Assembly (NCBI GenBank): GCA_963778895.1
Contig: CAVZVZ010000007.1
Location: 144,838-208,837, forward strand
Direction of reading: 5' to 3'
Source of the DNA: CAVZVZ01 sp963778895
Lineage (GTDB): Bacteria > Actinomycetota > Acidimicrobiia > Acidimicrobiales > Acidimicrobilacustridaceae
DNA: 64,000 nucleotides
Shown here: positions 1 through 8,307 of the stretch, piece after piece
How the letters are laid out: each line of letters opens with the position of its first letter
Position numbering within the stretch: the first letter of the stretch is position 1
Notes under the pieces: model-generated
Seen by the model: the letters and a program-made list of their open reading frames with translations, nothing else
The model's database searches: none
Told to the model about the DNA's origin: nothing
Position numbers and translations under genes: made by a program

Positions 1-1
1 G

Positions 2-769
2 GTGTCCCTGTCCGATCCCCACTTCCAGCTCGAAGTGCTGAACCGGTGGTGGGGCCCGGCCTTCAGCGCCGACCTGGAGGACGAGCTCCGCAGCACGATC
101 ACCGACCTGCGCACGGCGCGCAATCACTGGGCTCATCCGGACGAAGACCATCCCTTCGACTTCGACTACGCGCTCGAGGTCCACCACGACGCCGAAGAGC
201 TGTTGCGGGCGATCCACTCTCCGCAGGCCGATCGCATCGTGGAGCTGGCCGAGCAACTCCGATGGGACAGCGTCCGCGAGCAGGCCCGCGCGCAGGGCAT
301 GAGTCAATCCGATGCGCTCATGGAACAACTCACCGCCATGCAGAAGCAGTACGACGAGTTGCAGTCACAGCTCGAAGAAGCGCGCGACGTCGCGCAGTCC
401 GCAACCGGCCGCCAGCGCGCCGTGGCTCGTCAGCTCGCCGAGCTGCAGAGCCAGTACGCGGCGGTGTCGGGCCTGCGGGACGAGTACCTGGCCGTGCAAC
501 GCCAACTCGAAGACGAACGAACGCATCGCGAGTCAGAGCTCGACGACACCAGTGCGGTGAAGGAGCAGTTGTCGCGGGCGGAGCGAGTGTTGCTCGAGCT
601 CCACAACGAGTCGGCCTCCCTGCAACAACAGTTGGCCGAGACGCGCCACCAGCTCGAGGACGTCGACCCGGCGGTCACCGAGACCGGTCGCCGTTGGCTG
701 TGGCTGGTGACCGCGCTGCTGCTCTGCCTCGGTCTGCTCATCGCGGTGGCGGCGTACATTCCCCATTGA
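2..769 (+). CDS. Swt1-type HEPN, coiled-coil, membrane-anchored protein (5' partial)
   Basis: The reading frame is open to the left edge, so the GTG at base 2 may be internal and the N-terminus missing. Residues about 1-75 look like the C-terminal half of a Swt1-type HEPN domain, with the RX4H signature in RNHWAH at about residue 40. HEPN domains are often metal-independent RNases, and this variant is common in predicted defence and RNA-processing proteins. Residues about 90-225 are a long charged, Gln/Glu-rich coiled coil, followed by one C-terminal membrane helix (about 233-252). The likely arrangement is a cytoplasmic HEPN domain on a stalk tethered to the membrane. No partner gene is visible because the window starts here. 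Family assignment is moderate; nuclease activity is inference. Confidence 0.6.
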   Translation: MSLSDPHFQLEVLNRWWGPAFSADLEDELRSTITDLRTARNHWAHPDEDHPFDFDYALEVHHDAEELLRAIHSPQADRIVELAEQLRWDSVREQARAQGMSQSDALMEQLTAMQKQYDELQSQLEEARDVAQSATGRQRAVARQLAELQSQYAAVSGLRDEYLAVQRQLEDERTHRESELDDTSAVKEQLSRAERVLLELHNESASLQQQLAETRHQLEDVDPAVTETGRRWLWLVTALLLCLGLLIAVAAYIPH

Positions 770-825
770 GCAAAGGCCGCGTCGAGCAGGCCGCGCTGAG
801 CTGGTGAGCAGGCGAGAACACGTCC

Positions 826-831
826 TACTCT
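826..831 (+). promoter_or_regulatory. -10 hexamer, leaderless promoter of the LLM oxidoreductase
   Basis: TACTCT fits TANNNT and ends 6 nt before the ATG at 838, with no Shine-Dalgarno sequence, so transcription probably starts at the start codon. Confidence 0.5.
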
Positions 832-837
832 GCCCCG

Positions 838-1971
838 ATGGAGTTCGGACTGTTCTGCGGTGGGTTCACACCCAAGGGCTTGTGGGGTCTCGACGATGCC
901 GAGGCCGAGCATCGGCGCCTGGTGAGCGAGGTCGACCTCGCGGTGCTGGCCGATCAGACCAACTGGAAGTACTGGTGGACCACCGAGCACCACTTCCTCG
1001 ACGAGTACTCGCACATCTCGGCCAACGAGGTGCTCTTGCCGTGGGTGGGTGCCCGCACCGAGCGTCTGCATGTGGGCTCGGGCATCTTCAACGTCACCCC
1101 GCCGGTGAACCACCCTGCCCGTGTCGCGGAGCGTGTCGCGATGCTCGACCATCTCACGAACGGACGGTTCGAGTTCGGTACCGGGCGCGGGTCGTCGACC
1201 ACCGAGCAACAAGGCTTCGGCATCCCCGAGCCCGATCTCACGAAGGCCATGTACGACGAGGTCATCGTCGAGTTCCGCAAGATGTGGTCCGAGACCGAGT
1301 ACAGCCACGACGGCGAGTTCTTCTCGATGCCGACGCGCAACATCCTGCCCAAGCCGTACGTGAAACCACACCCGCCGATGTGGGTCGCCGCCGGCAACCC
1401 GGGCACCTTCGAGAAGGCCGCCAAGATGGGGCTCGGCGTGTTGTGCTTCACGGTCGGCAGTCCGACGCAGTTGGCCCCACTCGTCGAGATCTACAAGAAC
1501 ACCATCGCCGATGCCGAGCCCGTCGGTGACTACGTCAACGACAACGTCGCGGTCGTGAGTCAGTTCCTGTGCCTCGAGGATCGCAACGAGGCACGCGACT
1601 GGATGACGAAGTCGGGGGGCGGCTACCACAACAGTTTGTTGTTCCGGTACCTCGACACCTTCCCCCGTCCCCAGCACATCCCGCCGTGGCCCGAGGTGTT
1701 GCCGCCGCTCGATCTCGAGCAGATCTCGTACATGATCGAGCAGAACGGCAGCATGGTCGGCGACCCCGCCGACTGTGTGACCGCCATCGAACGGCTCGAG
1801 GCGATCGGTTGCGATCAGATCCTGATGGGTCCGAGCTCGACGCTCTGGCCCCACGAGGTGTGCGCACAGTCGATCGAGCTGTTCGGCAAGCAGGTGATCC
1901 CGGAGTTCGACACCGATCCCGAGCACAGCACCAGCCGGTATCGCCGCGAGGCCGCGGCGCGCGCCGGCTGA
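838..1971 (+). CDS. LLM class flavin-dependent oxidoreductase
   Basis: A 377-aa TIM-barrel protein of the bacterial luciferase-like monooxygenase superfamily, using F420 or reduced FMN. Family hallmarks are an N-terminal MEFGLF strand, the TTEHHF segment at about residue 46, the GxGIF block at about 81, and the GRFEFGTGRG phosphate-binding loop at about 114. Full length and unbroken. The substrate cannot be read from sequence; members oxidise alkanals, alkanesulfonates or F420-dependent substrates. It stands alone, with a leaderless-type promoter directly upstream and a convergent neighbour ending 6 bp downstream. Confidence 0.85.
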   Translation: MEFGLFCGGFTPKGLWGLDDAEAEHRRLVSEVDLAVLADQTNWKYWWTTEHHFLDEYSHISANEVLLPWVGARTERLHVGSGIFNVTPPVNHPARVAERVAMLDHLTNGRFEFGTGRGSSTTEQQGFGIPEPDLTKAMYDEVIVEFRKMWSETEYSHDGEFFSMPTRNILPKPYVKPHPPMWVAAGNPGTFEKAAKMGLGVLCFTVGSPTQLAPLVEIYKNTIADAEPVGDYVNDNVAVVSQFLCLEDRNEARDWMTKSGGGYHNSLLFRYLDTFPRPQHIPPWPEVLPPLDLEQISYMIEQNGSMVGDPADCVTAIERLEAIGCDQILMGPSSTLWPHEVCAQSIELFGKQVIPEFDTDPEHSTSRYRREAAARAG

Positions 1972-1977
1972 CCGCGG

Positions 1978-3331
1978 TCAACCGGTTCGGAGCGTCTCGC
2001 CATTGGCGAGGCGACGAACCACGAGCAACTTCTGCTGGTACTCGTCGTGGGTGAGCACGCCGGCATTGTGTAGGTCGGCGAGCTTGCTCCGCAGGGCGAC
2101 CGCATCGACCTTCGGTGTCGCCGGGGCAGGGCTGGTTGTCACCGGCTCCGGTGCCGCGACCGTGGACGCGTCGGTTTCGTTGTCGCCGTTGCGCCCGGCG
2201 AGGCGAGCCGGACGTGTCTTGTCGAGAATGAGCTGGCGCGCTTCGTCCGCTTGGTCCGGGCGCAGGCCCTTGGCCGCGATGCCGGCTCCGTGGACGCTCT
2301 CGATGGTCACGACCGCGCCCGTCAACCGCTTGTTCACGACGACGTCGACGATGTCGACGCCCTTGATCGAGTTGCGCACGCGGTCGAGCCGATCGCGGAG
2401 CTCGACGCGGTCGACGAAGATCGCGAGACGGTCGCCCAGATGCTCGAGGTCGGCACCGAGAGGCGAGGTCTTCACCTCGAGGAGCGGCGCCGCCTCGTCG
2501 ACCGGCTCCGGTACCGGGACGGGTTCTGGCTTTGGTGTCGGCCGGGGCGCCGCCTTCGGTGCGGGCGCGGCGGGCGTCGAGGGCGCGGCGGCCGGTGGCG
2601 GCGTGAGCTCGGGCTCGACCTTCGTGGCGGCGATCTCGGCCCGATCGGCGTCGATCTGGGCTTGCAGGAAGCCGAGGGCGCGGCTGGCGGCCGCGGCGCG
2701 CTGGGCCGCCTGGACACTCGCGTCGGCGCGCGAGGCCTGATTGCGCCGTTCGATCTGTTCGAGGGGCGTGAGCCCTTCGGTGAGGTTGGGTCGGATGTAG
2801 TCGTTCGCCGGCCCGTCGGACCGAGTCACAATCCGCGTCGACGGCGAGCCGGCCGCGACCGCGGGCTCGGGTTTCGGCTTCGGCTTGGGCTCGGACACCG
2901 CCGGCGGCGCCGGGGGCGCCGGTGGGGTGCTCGTCACCTCGGGCGCCGGTGCCGGCGCGTCGGTCTTGCCTCGTCCACGGCGACCACCTCGGCTGCGTCG
3001 CGACGACTTCGACTTGGGCGGAGGTGGGCTCTGCGGGGCGGTTGCGGGCGCGGTTCCGGCGGCAGCTCGCTCGGGCGGTTCCGGGCGCGGGCGAGGTCGA
3101 ACCGGGCGGTGTCGTGGTGCCGTTCGCGCGCGCCTCAGGGGCGTACCACTTGCCGTCGGAGGCGAGCCACCACCCCGGGCCCGGCGGTTCGTCGGATTCC
3201 TTCGGGGGGTACCACTTGCCGTCGGAGGCGAGCCACCAACCGGGGCCGGGTGCTTCGTCGGCTTCCTTCGGGGGGTACCACTTGCCGTCGGAGGCGAGCC
3301 ACCAACCCGGACCGGGTGAGGAGTCGCTCAT
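1978..3331 (-). CDS. PGWWLASDGKWYPP-repeat protein with C-terminal SHOCT domain (one frame break)
   Basis: The N-terminus carries three near-identical repeats (PGPGWWLASDGKWYPPKE type, about 21 residues each, bases 3130-3320). This DUF2510-like Trp/Gly motif is frequent in Acidimicrobiia. A Pro/Ser/Lys-rich disordered linker follows, then a central alpha/beta region containing a PH-like stretch (about 2270-2480), and a C-terminal SHOCT helix pair (DLHNAGVLTHDEYQQK). SHOCT modules usually mediate oligomerisation or membrane and nucleic-acid tethering. Reading must shift frame once at about 3065-3085, within a GC-rich stretch; both halves are clearly protein-like, so this is probably a sequence error. 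Function unknown. Confidence 0.65.
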
Positions 3332-3581
3332 GCCGCTGCACCCCGGGCCATCTCGGACACGCGACAGATGGGCCGCAGTCGTGCGGCCCGATCCGACACC
3401 TCAGCAATCGTGGTCGCGAAGCTCGCGTCGACGATCACTCTTCCCTCTTTCGCAGACTCGCCGTGGGTACGCCCTACCGTCGTGCACACTGAGACGTCCG
3501 TACACACCACGCCTCCGCCCCCATCATCGGCGGGGTATAGGGGCAGGTTGAGCGCTTCGGCCGGGCCTGCGGGGGCCGAGA
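3332..3581. other. intergenic spacer without a supported gene
   Basis: This 250-bp spacer separates two minus-strand genes. It should contain the promoter of the SHOCT gene (start at 3331). No convincing ORF or hairpin is seen. Confidence 0.4.
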
Positions 3582-4151
3582 TCAACGCCCGATCGCCTGA
3601 CCGGCGATGATGCCGACCACAGCCAGTACCAACACGATCCCGATGGCGACGACGACCGTGAGCAGGGCCCCGCTGACCAGCGGTTCTCGCCGGCGACCAG
3701 GGTCGGTCGCGGGCCCTGCGACCGCGAACGGTGGTGGCGGGCCGGGCGGACTTCCGGGCGATCCATAGGGAAGCGGTGGCGAAGTATCGAAACCGGCCTG
3801 GGGCGGCCCGGCCATGGCGGGGGTGGAGGCACCCGGCGCGGCCATCACGAGGTGGGCGCCGCAGATCGGACAGGCCGGCTGGCGGAGTGGATCGACGGCC
3901 GTGCCGCATTGCCAGCAGGGCGTCGAGGCGCCACTCACGGGAGGGGCGGCAACCGGGGGTGCCTGCGGCGGCGGTTCGTAGGGGGGCGGGGCATAGCCCG
4001 GCGGAGCCGATGGCGCGGACGGTGCCGATGGCGCGTATCGGGTCGATGGGGGCAGATTGCCCGGCGAAGGGGGGAGCGGCGTCCCGCACAGGCCGCAGAA
4101 CCGGTTGCCCGGGGGACTCGGGGTGCCGCACTGGGTGCAGGCGACGTTCAT
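3582..4151 (-). CDS. double zinc-ribbon, proline-rich, single-pass membrane protein
   Basis: A 189-aa protein whose first residues form a zinc ribbon (CTQCG then CGLCG). A Pro/Ala/Tyr-rich linker with APSAPSAPS repeats follows, then a second ribbon (CWQCG then CPICG), another Pro/Gly linker, and one membrane helix near the C-terminus (about 160-182). This is the layout of zinc-ribbon-domain membrane proteins that probably act as scaffolds. The start ATG overlaps the bioD stop (ATGA), so it is translated as the last gene of the biotin operon. No direct role in biotin synthesis can be claimed. Confidence 0.7.
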   Translation of the reverse strand: MNVACTQCGTPSPPGNRFCGLCGTPLPPSPGNLPPSTRYAPSAPSAPSAPPGYAPPPYEPPPQAPPVAAPPVSGASTPCWQCGTAVDPLRQPACPICGAHLVMAAPGASTPAMAGPPQAGFDTSPPLPYGSPGSPPGPPPPFAVAGPATDPGRRREPLVSGALLTVVVAIGIVLVLAVVGIIAGQAIGR

Positions 4152-4826
4152 GACCCCAATGATCCCACCAGAGCGGCCCGAACGCGCCCGGAAAGCTCGG
4201 ACACGGCCGTCACGACCTCGAAGCCGTCGCGGTCGATGAGCCATTCGCGGTTGCGGCGATGGAGGTCGTCGGCGCCGTCGAAGCGATTGAGGAACACGAC
4301 AATCGACGCCACGTGCGCACCCTTGTCGAGCGCCTCCATCGAAAGCCGCACGCCGTTGATCGTGCCCAAACCGGCGTCGGCGACGAGCACCACCAGATGC
4401 GGCTGCAGCTCCTCGACGAGCGTGACGGTGTCGCCGTTGCTCGCAAGGGGCGAGCGCACTCCGCCCGCACTCTCGACCAGGCCGACCTGTGCGGCGGCGA
4501 ACCCCCATTCGATCTCGACCGCGAGGTCGGCGATCGTGAACGCCGATCGGCCCAGCGCCTCGGCCGCCATCGGGGGTGCCATCGGCACCTCGTACCACCG
4601 GTGATGGGGACACACCGTCGGTCGCGGTCGCGCCCGTCGCCTCGGCGAGCAGATGGGCGTCGGTGACACGATCGCCGGCATCAAAGGACTGCGCCGGTTT
4701 GCGGGCCGACACGGTGACGGCATGGCGGCGGAGCTCCTCGGCGAGATGGGCCGTGAGCCACGTCTTGCCGATCTCGGTGCCGGTGCCGGCAACCACGGCG
4801 AGGTACCGAGGTTGCGCGCCGGTCAT
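4148..4826 (-). CDS. bioD: dethiobiotin synthetase (one frame break)
   Basis: BioD carboxylates 7,8-diaminopelargonate to dethiobiotin using ATP and CO2. The P-loop variant GTGTEIGKT lies at residues about 12-20 and the KPAQSFD segment at about 43. The later frame supplies the VGLVESAGGVRSPLA block (about 110-124) and the nucleotide-base loop near FLNRFDG. Total length is about 226 aa, normal for the family. The two parts are joined across a frame break at a GGGG run (4606-4609). Start and stop overlap its neighbours by 4 bp on both sides, so it is translationally coupled between bioF and the zinc-ribbon gene. Confidence 0.88.
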
Positions 4827-5956
4827 ATCGGCGGATCGAGGGCCGCGGCGAGCCGGGCTACCTGCGCGTCGGTGTGCGCCGCTGACAACGCGACGCGTAG
4901 CCGGCTGGTACCGGCGGGCACGGTTGGTGGCCGGATCGCGGGCACCAGCAGTCCCTGCTCGAGCAGTCGGGACGACGCGGCGAGGGCGGCGTGCTCGTCG
5001 CCGATGAGCACGGGGATGATCGGTGTCGGATGGCCGGGGCGGACCCGGTCGATGTGGTGCCGGAGTCTCGTGAGGAGATCGCCACCCTCGGGTGACGACA
5101 CGACATCGAGCGCGGCAGCGGCCGCGGCCATGTCGGCGGGAGAAGGCGCGGTCGTGAAGATGAACGGCCGGGCCCGGTTGATCAACAGGTCGATCAACGC
5201 GCGGCGTCCAGCGACGAAACCTCCGAGCGCACCCAGCGCCTTCGAAAGGGTGCCGACTCGCACCGTGACGTCGGCGAGCTCCCCGTCGTCGAGACCGGCG
5301 ACCGGAAACACCTTGTGGGCGTCGTCGACGACGAGAAGGGCACCATGACGCCGGCAGACCTCCGCGAGCGCGTCGATCGGCGCGACGTCGCCGTCCATCG
5401 AGAACACCGTGTCGGTGACGACGACCGCTCGATCGGAGCCGCGCAGCGCGTCATCGACGGCGTCGACATCGGCATGGCCGTACACCCGGACATCGGCACC
5501 GCGCTCGTGTGCCATCCGGCATCCGTCGATCAACGACGCGTGGTTGAGCTCGTCGGAGCAGATGCGCACACCCGGACCGCCGAGCACCGCGAGCAGACCG
5601 GTGTTGGCGGCATAGCCGGTCGGGAACACGACCGCCGCCTCGGTGCGCCGCCAGCGTGCGAGTCGTTCCTCCAGCGCGTCGTGCACCGGCCGCGAGCCGA
5701 CGACCAGTCGCGACGCGCCCGAGCCGGTGCCCCACCGCTCGATGGCATCGATCGCCGCGGCCTTCACCGCGGGGTGCGTCGCCAGCCCCAGGTAGTCGTT
5801 GGACGCGAACGACACGACCGATTGGCCGGTCGCGGTCAGCACTCCTTCGGGCAGGCCGTCGAGCGTGCGGACCTCGCGCCATTGGCCGGCCGCGCGCACG
5901 AGCGTGTTCTGCTCGTCGATCCATTCGGCCCAGGTGTCGACTCGGACCGGGCTCAT
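4823..5956 (-). CDS. bioF: 8-amino-7-oxononanoate synthase
   Basis: A PLP-dependent alpha-oxoamine synthase condensing pimeloyl-thioester with L-alanine, the first step of the conserved biotin ring pathway. It is 377 aa and unbroken. Visible hallmarks are SNDYLGLATHP (about residue 52), GSGASRLVVG (about 78), the SDELNHASLIDGCR segment (about 134), VVDDAHKVFPV for cofactor binding (about 206), and the PLP lysine in GTLSKALGALGG (about 236). ATGA overlaps link it to the upstream esterase and the downstream bioD. Confidence 0.93.
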   Translation of the reverse strand: MSPVRVDTWAEWIDEQNTLVRAAGQWREVRTLDGLPEGVLTATGQSVVSFASNDYLGLATHPAVKAAAIDAIERWGTGSGASRLVVGSRPVHDALEERLARWRRTEAAVVFPTGYAANTGLLAVLGGPGVRICSDELNHASLIDGCRMAHERGADVRVYGHADVDAVDDALRGSDRAVVVTDTVFSMDGDVAPIDALAEVCRRHGALLVVDDAHKVFPVAGLDDGELADVTVRVGTLSKALGALGGFVAGRRALIDLLINRARPFIFTTAPSPADMAAAAAALDVVSSPEGGDLLTRLRHHIDRVRPGHPTPIIPVLIGDEHAALAASSRLLEQGLLVPAIRPPTVPAGTSRLRVALSAAHTDAQVARLAAALDPPI

Positions 5957-7021
5957 AGGACTCGCCCCCGACTCCGGTCACTCGCGATCCGAGCGACGAC
6001 CGCCACGACGATACCGACGACGGCGACGAGTATCGCCACCGAGGCCCACCCGAACTCGAAGGGGGAGTCGGCGAAGTCGATGGCGTCGGGTTCGGGCGCG
6101 CCCACCCCCTTGGCGAGGAACGGCATCGTGTCGTTCCACACCGACTCCGTGTACGTCTGGGCGTGGCGCGCTCCGGCGATGATCTGCAGTTCGGTGGTCG
6201 TACCCGCGGCGCGTACCGCGGAGTCGAGGCGGTGGGCTTGATCGACGGGGACGATCTCTTCGGTCGCGTTGCTGATGAACGACGGTGGGAGCGACTCGGC
6301 CTGGTTCACGAGCGACGCGTCCTGATAGTTGGCCGGGCAGACATCGGGTGTGCAGCCGAACATGTTCGTCACCCACGGGTTGCGCCAGAACTCGAGGCAT
6401 TGCGTGTTGTTGCCGCAGGCCGGGGGCACGCCGGACTCGTCCGGGACCAACGTTGCGAGATCGGTCGGTGCGGACCAGAGCGCGACGCGCGAGGACGTGC
6501 AGCGCGCGGTCTGCTGCGGCGAGTCCGGCGAGCGTTCCGCCGGCCGAGCCACCGAGCATCGCCAGCTGGTCCGGGTTGCCGCCGAACTCGGTCGCGTGCG
6601 CTCTGACCCACCGCACCGCCGCCTTCACGTCGTCGAGCTCGGCCGGCCAGGCCTGGCCCTGCGTGCCGAGCTGGATCGTCGCCCGATAGTCGACGTTGAA
6701 CGCAACCCATCCCTGCTCGGCTGCCAGCCGCGCCTGACGGCTCAGGTCGTCCGTGCTGCCCCCGGCGAACCCGCCCCCGTGCACCAGCACGAGCACGGGC
6801 CGACCAACGGCGTCTCCGTCCTGCCGGTAGATGTCGAGGGTCTGGTTGGGTGTGCCGCCGGTGACGTACGGGATGTGCTTGTCGACGGTGACGATCGTCG
6901 AAGGTGGACCGGCGAGCGCGGCACTGGCCATACCGATCACGACGACGAGCACGGCGACGGCCGCGAACGCGGCGCCGCAGCGGGCCGCCGCGGAGTTCCG
7001 GAAGGACGGTGGCGGGCTCAC
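5953..7021 (-). CDS. membrane-anchored alpha/beta-hydrolase (esterase) in the bio operon (one frame break)
   Basis: An N-terminal signal anchor (residues about 15-38) precedes a hormone-sensitive-lipase/BD-FAE-like esterase fold. Seen directly are the oxyanion motif HGGGF (about 81), the nucleophile elbow GGSAGG (about 153) and a late catalytic-type His in GARHAQ. A second hydrophobic helix lies near the C-terminus (about 325-345). One frame break at about 6495 must be corrected. It is coupled by ATGA overlaps between bioA and bioF. Because Actinobacteria often lack BioH, a role in pimeloyl-thioester supply is conceivable, but the apparent extracytoplasmic location argues against it; carboxylesterase is the safe call. 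Confidence 0.7.
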
Positions 7022-8307
7022 CCGCCGGTGACTTCTGCGATCGAGTCGGCGAGCGCGTGCACGATGCGCTCGATCTCGTCGCTCGTGCTCGTGAGGATCG
7101 GCATGAGCACGACCACATCACCGAGCGGTCGCAACAGCACGCCGCGACGCACCGAGGCGGCGCACACCAGCCGCCCCCATCGCATCCCGTCACGCGGGGG
7201 CTCGAGTTCGACACCGACCATCAGGCCACGCTGGCGGACGGCACGGACATGGGGATGTTTCGCCACGCTCGCGGCGAGCAAGGCGTCGAGTTGGGCGGCC
7301 CGCGCCGTCACGTTCGTCAGCACGTCGCGCGTGCGGAACGCGTCGAGGTGCGCATGGGCGACCGCGCAGCCCAAGGCGTTCCCGCTGTAGGAGTGCCCGT
7401 GGTAGAAGGTCCGCTCCCCGAGGTCGGGGCCGAGGAACCCGTCGTACACGCGGGCATTGGCCGCCGTCGCGGCAAGTGGCAGGTAGCCGCCCGTCATGCC
7501 CTTGCCGATGCAGAGCAGATCAGGTTCGAGGTCGCACTGCTCGCTGGCGAACAACGTGCCGGTGCGACCGAAGCCCGTAGCCACTTCGTCGGCGATCAAC
7601 AGCACACCCGTCTCGCGACAGGCGACGGCGACGCGCGCCACGGCCTCGGGCTCGGTCACCAGGATGCCGGCGGCGCCCTGTACGAGTGGCTCGAGCACCA
7701 CGGCTGCGAGCGAGTCGGCGTAGCGATGAATGGTTTCGACCGCCTGATCGGCCCATGCCGGGTCGTCGTATCCGGGCACGCGTTGGACGGCGAACCGCAG
7801 CGGATCGAACACATCCGTGCCGAAACCGCCGGCGCCGACGGAGATCGAGCCGATCGTGTCGCCGTGGTAGGCGTGGCCGAGCGCGAGGTACGAGCGGCGC
7901 GCCTGTTCTCCTTGGTTCGTCCAGTACTGAAAGGCGATCTTCAGGGCCTGTTCGACGGCAGCGGCCCCATCGGACGCGAACAGCAGGTGCGGATCGCGAA
8001 CCGGGAGCAAGGGTGCGAGCGCCTCGGCGAACTCGATCGTCGTGCGGTTGCCGTTGCCGAGCAGCGTGCTGTGCGCGACGAGGTCGAGCTGGCGTCGCAA
8101 CGCGGCGTCGAGCTCGGGGACGCGGTGGCCGAGGGTGTTCACCCAGAGCGACGAGATGGCGTCGAGGTAGCGGTTGCCGTCGGTGTCGATCAGCTCGCGC
8201 CCTTCAGCCCGCTCGACGATGATCGGTGTGTTGTCGGCGTACGTCGCCATTTGGGTGAAGCCGTGCCACACCACCGACGAGTCGCGCTCGACCCAGCTGT
8301 CGCTCAC
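7018..8307 (-). CDS. bioA: adenosylmethionine-8-amino-7-oxononanoate aminotransferase
   Basis: A class III PLP aminotransferase that uses S-adenosylmethionine as amino donor to make 7,8-diaminopelargonate. It is 429 aa from the GTG at 8307; a longer ORF exists upstream, but it would lie inside the preceding gene, whose stop overlaps this GTG (GTGA). Motifs: SSLWVNTLGH (about 54), the FASDGAAAVEQALK substrate loop, YHGDTIGSISVG, LLIADEVATGFGRTG for cofactor binding, and the PLP lysine in CIGKGMTGGYLPL. The HGHSYSGNALGC segment is typical of BioA. Unbroken, and second gene in the operon. Confidence 0.93.
   Translation of the reverse strand: MSDSWVERDSSVVWHGFTQMATYADNTPIIVERAEGRELIDTDGNRYLDAISSLWVNTLGHRVPELDAALRRQLDLVAHSTLLGNGNRTTIEFAEALAPLLPVRDPHLLFASDGAAAVEQALKIAFQYWTNQGEQARRSYLALGHAYHGDTIGSISVGAGGFGTDVFDPLRFAVQRVPGYDDPAWADQAVETIHRYADSLAAVVLEPLVQGAAGILVTEPEAVARVAVACRETGVLLIADEVATGFGRTGTLFASEQCDLEPDLLCIGKGMTGGYLPLAATAANARVYDGFLGPDLGERTFYHGHSYSGNALGCAVAHAHLDAFRTRDVLTNVTARAAQLDALLAASVAKHPHVRAVRQRGLMVGVELEPPRDGMRWGRLVCAASVRRGVLLRPLGDVVVLMPILTSTSDEIERIVHALADSIAEVTGG

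Noticed and set aside
430..1926. 498-aa ORF on the minus strand
   Set aside because: It lies opposite the HEPN and LLM genes. Its composition is the shadow of high-GC codon bias and no family motif is present.
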